Below, piece by piece: positions 8,571-15,898 of a stretch of 19,277 bases of DNA (position 1 is the stretch's first letter; each line of letters begins with the position of its first letter). The stretch comes from Anaerolineales bacterium. Lineage in GTDB: Bacteria > Chloroflexota > Anaerolineae > Anaerolineales > UBA4823. The position numbers and the translations under genes are program-made. Under the pieces are notes generated by a model. It was not told where the DNA came from. It saw only the letters and a program-made list of their open reading frames with translations, and made no database searches. The DNA is taken from positions 1 through 19,277 of the forward strand of contig JAFGBV010000040.1 of NCBI GenBank assembly GCA_016932955.1, written 5' to 3'.

Positions 8571-9727
8571 ATACCCTGGAAAGCACTCGGGAAATTAGCC
8601 AGCAGCTTTCTGCCTGGCGCCAGGACTTCCATATGCACCCCGAATTGGGTTTTAAGGAAATTCGCACGGCTGGACGCGTGGCGGAGTTGCTGGAATCGTT
8701 TGGCTGCCAGGTTATGCGCGGGGTTGGGCGCACCGGTGTGATCGGCGAATTAGGCGCAGGCTCGCCTTGTATTGCTATCCGGGCTGACATGGACGCATTG
8801 CCGATTCAGGAAGCCAATCAGGTACACTATGCATCCCAAAACGACGGCGTGATGCATGCATGTGGTCATGATGCTCATACTGCGATGCTGTTAGGCGCAG
8901 CCCGGCTTTTGTCAAGGATGAAGCTGAACGGGCGTGTGCGTTTTATTTTTCAGCCTTCAGAGGAGTCTAATGACGAGGATGGGTTAAGCGGTGCGCCGCG
9001 CATGATCACTGACGGCGCTCTACAAGGCGTTGATATGGTGATCGCTCAACATGTTGATCCGGCCACACCAGTCGGGGATATCCGCCTGGAAGCGGGGCCA
9101 GCCTCGGGAGGCGTCGACTCGTTTTTTGCTCGTATTATCGGCAAGGGGGGCCATGGTGCAGCGCCGCATAATGCAATTGATCCCATTTTCCTCAGCGCAT
9201 TCGTTATCCTGGGCTTGAACGGGATCGTGTCGCGCAAATTGCATCCCTTTGATCCGGCGGTGGTCAGCATCGGCTCCATCCACGGAGGCCAGGCAGAAAA
9301 CGTCATCCCGCGCCATGTGGATATTTCTGGCACATTGCGCTATACCGAGCTAAAAGTACAGAAACAGGTACATGCCGAGATCAAGCATGCCTTCGAATTG
9401 GTGCGTCCATTGGGTGGTGAGTATGAACTGCGCTTCGAAACCGGTAACCTACCGATGGTCAACCATCCTGAAGCGGTTGAGTTAATCCATTTGGCGGCTG
9501 CAGACTTATTGGGCGATGCTCACATACTCCCGTTCAAAAAAGAGCTCGGTGCTGAAGACTTTGCCTGTTTCACAGAGAAAGTCCCTGGAGCGATGTTTGT
9601 GCTGGGGGCGCGCATCGATGGTGATGAGCGCTTTGGTCACAACCCGCGTTTTGATATTGACGAGCGCGCTCTACCAGTAGGTACGGCGCTGCTGGTGGAG
9701 ACAGTGCTGCGCTTTTTGAGTAGATAA
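8567..9727 (+). CDS. M20D family amidohydrolase (N-acyl-amino-acid / hippurate hydrolase type)
   Basis: Metal-dependent amidohydrolase of 386 residues that should split an N-acyl amino acid or similar amide into acid and amine, as HipO and IAA-amino-acid hydrolases do. Expected metal and catalytic residues are present: Cys99 and His101 in HACGHDAHTAM, Glu132 (general base) and Glu133 (metal) in FQPSEE, His162 in QHVDP, and His358 in GHNPRFDIDE. The dimerisation (lid) domain covers roughly residues 180-295, with KGGHGAAPHNAIDP at its start. ELGAEDFACF matches the usual SEDF element. The ATG overlaps the stop of the MttB gene by 4 bases, so translation is probably coupled. It is the last gene of the operon; the convergent peptidase gene ends 14 bases beyond its stop. 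Confidence 0.93.
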   Translation: MNTLESTREISQQLSAWRQDFHMHPELGFKEIRTAGRVAELLESFGCQVMRGVGRTGVIGELGAGSPCIAIRADMDALPIQEANQVHYASQNDGVMHACGHDAHTAMLLGAARLLSRMKLNGRVRFIFQPSEESNDEDGLSGAPRMITDGALQGVDMVIAQHVDPATPVGDIRLEAGPASGGVDSFFARIIGKGGHGAAPHNAIDPIFLSAFVILGLNGIVSRKLHPFDPAVVSIGSIHGGQAENVIPRHVDISGTLRYTELKVQKQVHAEIKHAFELVRPLGGEYELRFETGNLPMVNHPEAVELIHLAAADLLGDAHILPFKKELGAEDFACFTEKVPGAMFVLGARIDGDERFGHNPRFDIDERALPVGTALLVETVLRFLSR

Positions 9728-9741
9728 GCTCGTTCTGGTGC

Positions 9742-10656
9742 TTATAATCCGAATTGCTTGGTATCGACCCACTCGCTCTTCAGGATCGACCACCAATCAA
9801 CCGCCAGGGAACGCTTCACATACTCATAGGGCAGCCAGCCATAGCCATTGTCACCCCAGCCCACTCCCCAGGAGTTGCGGATCATCAGTGCGCCAGTGGT
9901 TGGCTCTTCAGCCCCATCGTTCTTGATCTGCATATTGTCATCGTATCCAATGGCAATCACGGCATGTCCGCCGACGCGTTTCTCGCCACTTACCGGGAAG
10001 GGAATCTTGCCTGTCTGGCGTGCCTGTGAGTAAGAGGTGTAGACGGTGAATCCAAACATGGATGGCAGGCCTGCCTGGATGAAGGTTTTGATCCGATTGA
10101 GCAGCTTGTCTGTAGGAGTGCCGGGTGGATCAAAGCGATAGTAGCTGATCGCCTGATAGCTCTGGGCGTAAGCATATAAGAAAGCAGTGGGTTCTTTCTC
10201 ATAGTCAGCAACGACGTAAGGCCAGAATTCTTCGGGCGGTACACCAAACAAGGTCAAGGCAGCCATGGTGGTGCGCAGGTATGCACCCGTATCGCCGGTC
10301 CAATTTAGCAGGTTACGGGTCACTTTGTAGAGAAACAGGCGAGAGGCATCAGTGTGCTCGCCAAAAGCACGGCGTTGAAAGTACTCAACCATCCCCACCC
10401 CGGCATGTGCGGTGCAGGAGCCAATCGTCTGCTGGTTTTCAATGGGAGAGCACCATTCGCGTAAGTCATTGGCTGGATTCAGGCTGGCTGCTCCAGCCCT
10501 GAGGACACCGAGTTTTGACAGCATATCCTTGACGGTCTTCTTTTGACCTTTTAACACTTGTTGTGGTGGAATATCATCTTTGTTGATGTCATAATCACGA
10601 AAATCTGGGTAATCGGGTACCCATCCCATGCCTATCCGTTCAGTTATTTCTGTCAT
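9742..10656 (-). CDS. Papain-like cysteine peptidase (C1 family), no signal peptide
   Basis: Predicted cysteine endopeptidase of 304 residues. I chose the ATG at 10656, since it lies 8 bases after AAGGAG; the in-frame GTG at 10665 overlaps that site. Numbered from this ATG, the catalytic set is complete: oxyanion Gln75 and Cys81 in NQQTIGSCTAHA, His231 in GGHAVIAIGYDD, and Asn261 in IRNSWGVGWGDNGYG. The N-terminal part has GWVPDYPDFRDYD, a motif seen in many bacterial C1 peptidases, and a short pro-like stretch of about 60 residues. No signal peptide or membrane helix is visible, so the protein is either cytosolic or exported by an unrecognised route. It is transcribed alone from its own promoter, convergent with the transport operon. 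The substrate is unknown. Confidence 0.9.
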   Translation of the reverse strand: MTEITERIGMGWVPDYPDFRDYDINKDDIPPQQVLKGQKKTVKDMLSKLGVLRAGAASLNPANDLREWCSPIENQQTIGSCTAHAGVGMVEYFQRRAFGEHTDASRLFLYKVTRNLLNWTGDTGAYLRTTMAALTLFGVPPEEFWPYVVADYEKEPTAFLYAYAQSYQAISYYRFDPPGTPTDKLLNRIKTFIQAGLPSMFGFTVYTSYSQARQTGKIPFPVSGEKRVGGHAVIAIGYDDNMQIKNDGAEEPTTGALMIRNSWGVGWGDNGYGWLPYEYVKRSLAVDWWSILKSEWVDTKQFGL

Positions 10657-10664
10657 TTTCAACA

Positions 10665-10670
10665 CTCCTT
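10665..10670 (-). promoter_or_regulatory. Ribosome binding site of the C1 peptidase gene
   Basis: AAGGAG on the minus strand, 8 bases before the ATG at 10656. It decides the start against the GTG at 10665, which it overlaps. Confidence 0.7.
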
Positions 10671-10683
10671 CTGATGTAAATTT

Positions 10684-10712
10684 ATTATATGCTCATAAAT
10701 TGGGTGATGCAA
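10684..10712 (-). promoter_or_regulatory. Putative sigma-70-type promoter of the C1 peptidase gene
   Basis: On the minus strand a perfect TATAAT (10689-10684) lies 17 bases downstream of TTGCAT (10712-10707), a weak -35. Transcription would start near 10677, about 20 bases before the ATG. A small dyad, TGATG-CAA-CATCA (10705-10717), overlaps the -35 and could be an operator, though arms of 5 bp can arise by chance. The -10 is convincing; the rest is inference. Confidence 0.5.
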
Positions 10713-10797
10713 CATCAAAATGTACTCTTAAATTAAACCCATTGTTGTTGCGCTTTTAGAATATTTGTCGTAAACTCAGTATACCAGGAGTGCAGGT

Positions 10798-11796
10798 ATG
10801 CAGAACAAGGGAACGACCCTCTTAATCGTTGAGGATAACCATGATTTGCGCAACGGGTTGAAGGATATTCTGACCTTTGAGGGTTTTACTGTCTTGTCTG
10901 CCTCCAATGGGCGAGATGCCATTGATCAGATGAAGGCGGTCAGTCCTGACCTGATCATCTCTGATATCACCATGCCGGAAATGAATGGCTACGAATTCTT
11001 CGACGCGGTGCGGGCACGCCCGGAGGGTATAACCATTCCTTTCATCTTTCTGACCGCACGTGGTGAGCGTGATGATGTGATGAAGGGGAAAAACCTGGGA
11101 GCTGAGGATTACCTTGTCAAGCCAGTCACACGCTCCGAACTGGTCAATGCAGTCCAATCCCGCCTGACGCGTTTCCGCCAGCTCCAAATGGCTCAAATGG
11201 AGTCGGCCTATCAATACACACTGACTGCCCTGGCGAACGGAATCGAAGTGCGTGACCGCTATACCCGCGGGCATGTTGAGCGTGTCACGTATTACAGCCT
11301 GGCGATCGCTGAGCAGCTTGGCTGGCGCGGCAAGCGGTTGGAGGGGCTGCGCTTCGGAGCGATATTGCATGACATTGGTAAGATATTTGTCAAAGAGGAA
11401 ATCTTGTCAAAAGCCGGCGCTTTGACCGATGATGAACGAGAAGAAATGCTGCACCATCCCAACAACGGCGCTGAGATGGTGCGTGATATCGCTTATCTGC
11501 AAGTTGCGATTCCTGTCATTCGCTATCATCATGAGCGTTGGGATGGCAGCGGATATCCCGAGGGTTTGGTAGGCGAGCAAATTCCTCTTGAGGCCCGACT
11601 GATCGCCGTTGCAGACGTATTTGATGCCATGACAACTGACCGGCCTTATCATAGCGCTGAGACGCTAGAGACTGCCTACAAATATATCTGCGACATGAGT
11701 GGGAAGCATTTTGACCCGTTGGTGGTACACGCATTTCAGCGGGTATGGGAAGCGGGTAAAATACATCAGATTGCTGCTCGCTGGCACACAGAATGA
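10798..11796 (+). CDS. Response regulator with HD-GYP domain (predicted cyclic-di-GMP phosphodiesterase)
   Basis: Two-domain signalling protein of 332 residues. The receiver domain (about 7-122) has the acidic pair Glu12-Asp13, phospho-acceptor Asp56 in IISDITMPEMNG, Thr86 and Lys108 in LVKPV. A short helix joins it to an HD-GYP domain (about 140-325) with His191-Asp192 in ILHDIGK, His220, and the signature HHERWDGSGYP (244-254), then ADVFDAMTTDRPY. All metal-binding residues and the GYP motif are present, so it should degrade cyclic-di-GMP when the receiver is phosphorylated. CAGGAG lies 7 bases before the ATG. No kinase is adjacent; the histidine kinase at the window's right end is far away and on the other strand, so it is not clearly the partner. 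dnaE follows 44 bases downstream. Confidence 0.94.
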   Translation: MQNKGTTLLIVEDNHDLRNGLKDILTFEGFTVLSASNGRDAIDQMKAVSPDLIISDITMPEMNGYEFFDAVRARPEGITIPFIFLTARGERDDVMKGKNLGAEDYLVKPVTRSELVNAVQSRLTRFRQLQMAQMESAYQYTLTALANGIEVRDRYTRGHVERVTYYSLAIAEQLGWRGKRLEGLRFGAILHDIGKIFVKEEILSKAGALTDDEREEMLHHPNNGAEMVRDIAYLQVAIPVIRYHHERWDGSGYPEGLVGEQIPLEARLIAVADVFDAMTTDRPYHSAETLETAYKYICDMSGKHFDPLVVHAFQRVWEAGKIHQIAARWHTE

Positions 11797-11840
11797 GTTA
11801 TAAGTAGTATACACTTTTATTTTTAGAGAAGACTATAACC

Positions 11841-14800
11841 ATGTCCTTTGTTCATCTCCATGTCCATTCTGAATATTCTCTGCTTGATGGCTTCAGCAAT
11901 ATCAAGAAACTGGTCAAACGCGCCAAAGAATTGAATATGCCCGCGCTTGGCCTTACCGATCATGGCACAATGTTCGGTGTGATTGAATTCTATAATGCTG
12001 CCATCGGTGCGGGGATCAAGCCGATCATCGGCGTGGAAGCCTACATGGCAGCGCGCACGATGAAAGAACGCGACCCTCAGGAGGACAAGAAGTCGACTCA
12101 CCTGTTGCTTCTGGCAGAGAATGAAACTGGTTACAAGAATTTATTGAAAATAACCTCGGCTGCGCAACTGGAAGGTTTTTATTATTACCCGCGTGTCGAT
12201 CATGAATTGATTGCCCGCCACTCTCAGGGTTTGATCTGCACCAGCGGCTGCATGTCGGCTGAGATTCCACGCCTGATTCAACAGGGGAACCTGGCTGAGA
12301 CACGTAAGCGCCTGGATTGGTATTATGAGGTGTTTGGACCAGATAACTTCTTTCTTGAATTGCAAAGCCATAATATTGACGAATTGGATACCATCAACAA
12401 GACCTTGCTCGACCTGGGAAAACATTACAATTCTCGTTTCGTTGCCACCAATGATGTGCATTATATCGACAAGAATGATGCTCGCTTGCAGGATATCCTG
12501 CTAGCCATTCAGACCGGCTGTGTACTTACCGATCCCAAGCGCATGCGGATGACCGATAATACCTACTATTTGCGCAGCCCTGAGGAGATGGCATCGCTCT
12601 TTGCGGATGTGCCAGAGTCAATTGCAAACACTCTGCTGATCGCCGAGCGTTGTACACTGGATCTGGGCTTTAAGAGTTATCATTTGCCACAATTCGATGT
12701 CCCTGAAGGCAATTCTCCCCAGTCTTACCTGCGCGAGTTGTGCGAAGCTGGTTTGCAACGCCGTTATGCCGGGCGCGCTAACGACCCAGACATAAGACAA
12801 CGTCTGGATTATGAGCTACAGGTCATTCACGAAATGGGCTTTGATGCCTATTTCTTGATCGTTTGGGATTTGTGTCGCTATGCCCGTGAACAGGGTGTCT
12901 GGTATAACGCTCGCGGATCCGGAAATGGATCGATTGTCGCCTATGCTCTTGACATCACCCTGGTCGAGCCTATCCACCACGGTTTAATCTTCGAGCGTTT
13001 TCTCAACCCCGGGCGTATTTCTATGCCGGATATTGACCTGGACTTCCGCGATGACCGCCGGGCTGAGATGCTCGAATACACTGCGCGTAAATATGGCGAT
13101 GACAAGGTTGCTCAGATCATAACCTTCGGCACGCTCGGCGCCCGGGCTGCGATCCGCGATGTCGGTCGAGTGATGGATATCCCGCTCAATGAGGTTGACC
13201 GGGTTGCCAAAATTATCCCCAATATACCTGGTAAGCCGGTCACTATTCGCCAGTCTCTGGAAGAGAACGAAGAATTCAAGCAAATCTATGCTTCTGAGCC
13301 CTATCTCAAGGAACTCATTGACACGGCTGCTGATATGGAAGGTGTAGTACGGAATGCTGGTACTCATGCCGCGGGTGTCATCATCACTGATAAACCAGTG
13401 ATTGAATATTTGCCGCTACACCGTCCCACAGGGGCTTCTGCTGAAGAAAGCCCAATCAAAACCGTCACCCAATTTGAGATGGGTATCCTCGATTCGCTTG
13501 GTTTGCTTAAAGTAGATTTTTTAGGGCTGGCAACTCTTTCGATCATGGCGCGCGCTTGCGACCTGATCAAGCCACGCCACGGCATCGAATATACCCTGGA
13601 TAATATCCCAACCGATGACCCGGATACCTATGCACTCCTGGGGCGCGGTGAGACGGCTGGAGTTTTCCAGGTTGAAGGTTCGGGGATGCGTCGCTGGTTG
13701 ATGCAGATGAAGCCACGCTCTTTGGAGAATGTGATCGCCATGGTGGCACTTTTTCGCCCCGGACCGATGGATTTCATCCCCGGTTACATCAAACGCATGC
13801 ATGGCGAGGAAAAGGTTGAGTATCGGCACCCATTGTTAGAGCCAATCTTCAAAGAAACCTACGGCTACCCGGTATACCAGGAACAGCTTATGTTCGCGGT
13901 GATCCGGCTGGCGGGCTACACGCCTTCTGAGGCAGACGATCTGCGTAAGGCCATTTCCAAGAAAATCAAAGATAAGCTGCTCAAGCATCGCGAGAAATTC
14001 ATCCAAGGAGCGGCAAAGCAGCAGATCGACGAGGTGACAGCGGCGGCTATCTTTGACGATTGGGAAGAGTTTGCCCGCTACGGTTTCAATAAGAGCCACG
14101 CGGCCGACTATGGTGTGATCGCTGTTCAGACTGCTTTTCTAAAGCTGCATTATCCTGTGGAGTACATGACGGCGCTGCTCTCAGTTACGCAGAACGATAA
14201 TGATAAGGTTGCGCTGTATGTCGCCGACAGCCGTCGCATGGGGATAGAGGTAAATCCGCCGGATGTCAATGTTTCTGCATGGGATTTTTCGATCGAAGAC
14301 GGAGAAGGTGGTAAAAGTGCTATTCGTTTTGGGTTAGGGGCGGTGAAGAATGTCGGTCACGGGCCAGTAGACGCGATCTTGCAGGGACGTCAGGAAAAAC
14401 CCTTCACTGATATCAATGATTTTGCCCGCCGGGTTGACCTGCGACAGGTAGGTAAGCGTGCCCTGGAAAGCCTGGTACGAGTAGGCGCTTTGGACCGATT
14501 TGGCACTCGCCCGGCGCTGCTGGCAGGCATAGACCTTATCCTCTCTATCAGCGGCTCGCACTTTCGTGCGACTGACCAGGGGCAGATGAGCCTCTTTGGA
14601 GCCCATACCGGGGTGAGGGAGGATATCATCTTACCTAAAGTGTCAGCCGATATTAATCGGCGCGAGATACTTAACTGGGAACGGGATTTGATTGGACTGT
14701 ATATTTCTGATCATCCATTGAATCCTGTTATGGATGTGCTGACACAAACTGTAACGCACTTTTCCGGTCAGCTATCTGAAGCCGCCCACCAGGAGAAGGT

Positions 14801-15785
14801 GCGCATTGCCGGGTTGGTTACCCGGGTGCGTTCTCACCAGACCAAGAGCGGTAAAATGATGGCCTTTGTCACATTGGAAGACTTACAAGGTCTTGTGGAA
14901 TTGGTCGTTTTTCCACGCACGTGGGAGCAATATAGTGAGTTGTTAGAACCAGAACGGATCGTGATGGTAGAAGGCAAGGTGGATGCGGCGAGCGGCGACC
15001 CGAAAGTGTTGGTGGATAGCGTCTCAACCGAGTTCAAGGCAGTGGTATCGGTGGAGAATACACCTCGCCCGTCTTCACCAGCCACTAATACTGGATCAGG
15101 GAGCGCTCAAGTTGAAAGGCCCTCAAGCGCTGCGCCCAGGAAAGCCGCTCTGCAGAAGCCAAATAACATTCATCCGCAGCCACGTCAGGACAACCCACCA
15201 TCCCCTGCCTGGGCGCAAAACATGCCTCCACCGCCAGATGCTTTTCCACCGGATTGGGTTGCCGAGGAAGTGGTGCCGGGTGGTTTTGTCCTGGAAAGTG
15301 ACACGCTTTCTCCGATACATGTAGCTGTCCAGCCTGCTCAGTCCGAGAGTTTGGATGAACCTTACATTGAGAATGATGACGAATCTTCCATAACTGCGAC
15401 GCCGGTGGAAATCTCTCCAGGATTGACTCGGAAGTCGGTGCTAAGCGAGCCTGCACAAGAAGAACCACCCCCTGTTCCAGTCGCACTCCCCTATATTTTG
15501 GCTCCATCCACTGGTGTGGAAAGCGAAGACTTGCGTATGGTGACCGTCTATCTGAGACCTGGTATAGACAAAGTGCGTGACAATTTGCGCTTGCGCCAGG
15601 CTTATGGCATTTTGATATCATACCCGGGGAATGATCGCTTTGCCCTGCAGATCTATGAACGCAGCCGCGGCTATCGCGTAGAGTTTCCCAATTTCACCAC
15701 GGCGGTATGTCCCGAATTGCTCGCCCGTTTGAGTGCCCTGGTGGGTACAGACAATGTGGTGGTCGAGAAATTGACAATCCTATAG
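11841..15785 (+). CDS. dnaE: DNA polymerase III subunit alpha (DnaE)
   Basis: Replicative polymerase catalytic subunit, 1314 residues. The N-terminal PHP domain keeps the full ligand set seen in active Mn-dependent PHP exonucleases: His7, His9, Asp16, His41, Glu66, His87, Cys137, Asp205 and His207. It may therefore proofread itself. The palm domain has PDIDLDF (396-402) with Asp397 and Asp399, and the third catalytic Asp is Asp559 in VDFLGLATL. Finger and helix-hairpin-helix regions follow, then an OB-fold (about 985-1070) with VRIAGLVTRVRSHQTKSGK. Residues about 1074-1230 form a Pro/Ser/Glu-rich, low-complexity linker, and a conserved C-terminal domain (about 1231-1314) closes the protein. 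The linker makes it longer than the usual 1100-1200 residues. The ATG at 11841 begins MSFVHLHVHSEYSLLDG, the standard start of the family. A weak AGAGAAG lies upstream. Confidence 0.97.
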   Translation: MSFVHLHVHSEYSLLDGFSNIKKLVKRAKELNMPALGLTDHGTMFGVIEFYNAAIGAGIKPIIGVEAYMAARTMKERDPQEDKKSTHLLLLAENETGYKNLLKITSAAQLEGFYYYPRVDHELIARHSQGLICTSGCMSAEIPRLIQQGNLAETRKRLDWYYEVFGPDNFFLELQSHNIDELDTINKTLLDLGKHYNSRFVATNDVHYIDKNDARLQDILLAIQTGCVLTDPKRMRMTDNTYYLRSPEEMASLFADVPESIANTLLIAERCTLDLGFKSYHLPQFDVPEGNSPQSYLRELCEAGLQRRYAGRANDPDIRQRLDYELQVIHEMGFDAYFLIVWDLCRYAREQGVWYNARGSGNGSIVAYALDITLVEPIHHGLIFERFLNPGRISMPDIDLDFRDDRRAEMLEYTARKYGDDKVAQIITFGTLGARAAIRDVGRVMDIPLNEVDRVAKIIPNIPGKPVTIRQSLEENEEFKQIYASEPYLKELIDTAADMEGVVRNAGTHAAGVIITDKPVIEYLPLHRPTGASAEESPIKTVTQFEMGILDSLGLLKVDFLGLATLSIMARACDLIKPRHGIEYTLDNIPTDDPDTYALLGRGETAGVFQVEGSGMRRWLMQMKPRSLENVIAMVALFRPGPMDFIPGYIKRMHGEEKVEYRHPLLEPIFKETYGYPVYQEQLMFAVIRLAGYTPSEADDLRKAISKKIKDKLLKHREKFIQGAAKQQIDEVTAAAIFDDWEEFARYGFNKSHAADYGVIAVQTAFLKLHYPVEYMTALLSVTQNDNDKVALYVADSRRMGIEVNPPDVNVSAWDFSIEDGEGGKSAIRFGLGAVKNVGHGPVDAILQGRQEKPFTDINDFARRVDLRQVGKRALESLVRVGALDRFGTRPALLAGIDLILSISGSHFRATDQGQMSLFGAHTGVREDIILPKVSADINRREILNWERDLIGLYISDHPLNPVMDVLTQTVTHFSGQLSEAAHQEKVRIAGLVTRVRSHQTKSGKMMAFVTLEDLQGLVELVVFPRTWEQYSELLEPERIVMVEGKVDAASGDPKVLVDSVSTEFKAVVSVENTPRPSSPATNTGSGSAQVERPSSAAPRKAALQKPNNIHPQPRQDNPPSPAWAQNMPPPPDAFPPDWVAEEVVPGGFVLESDTLSPIHVAVQPAQSESLDEPYIENDDESSITATPVEISPGLTRKSVLSEPAQEEPPPVPVALPYILAPSTGVESEDLRMVTVYLRPGIDKVRDNLRLRQAYGILISYPGNDRFALQIYERSRGYRVEFPNFTTAVCPELLARLSALVGTDNVVVEKLTIL

Positions 15786-15795
15786 TTTCTATTAC

Positions 15796-15848
15796 AAAAG
15801 ACACGCGGAACATCCGGCATTTTCTGCCCAATGTTCCGCGTGTCTTTT
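15796..15848. terminator. Bidirectional intrinsic terminator between dnaE and pfk
   Basis: An 18-bp perfect inverted repeat, AAAAGACACGCGGAACAT (15796-15813) against 15831-15848, with a 17-base loop that can fold a further 4 bp (GGCA/TGCC). The stem is GC-rich in its middle and flanked by A4 and T4, so it gives a U-tract in either direction. It lies 11 bases after the dnaE stop and 50 bases beyond the stop of the convergent phosphofructokinase gene, and should end transcription of both. Confidence 0.88.
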
Positions 15849-15898
15849 CTGGGATGAACCGATTTGGATGATTAACCTTCAGTCACCCACGCGCCTGC

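Larger units (their letters stand above)
10657..10797. other. Divergent intergenic region, C1 peptidase / HD-GYP regulator
   Basis: This 141-base A/T-rich stretch is the only true divergent promoter region in the window. It holds the minus-strand promoter listed separately. For the plus-strand gene I see only weak candidates: TTGCGC (10748-10753), a 17-base spacer, TAAACT (10771-10776), then CAGGAG (10785-10790) as ribosome site for the ATG at 10798. No small ORF or RNA structure stands out. Confidence 0.5.

Noticed and set aside
9724..9745. ATAAGC/GCTTAT inverted repeat between the convergent M20 and C1 peptidase genes
   Set aside because: Only 6 bp, A/T-rich, overlapping both stop codons, with no U-tract. 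It is too weak to call a terminator.
10748..10776. TTGCGC-17-TAAACT as the promoter of the HD-GYP regulator gene
   Set aside because: Both boxes match poorly. It is the best candidate I see, but not strong enough for its own entry.
15085..15621. Antisense open frame (178 codons) opposite the dnaE linker
   Set aside because: It lies opposite a low-complexity coding stretch where open shadows are common; composition and content give no support.
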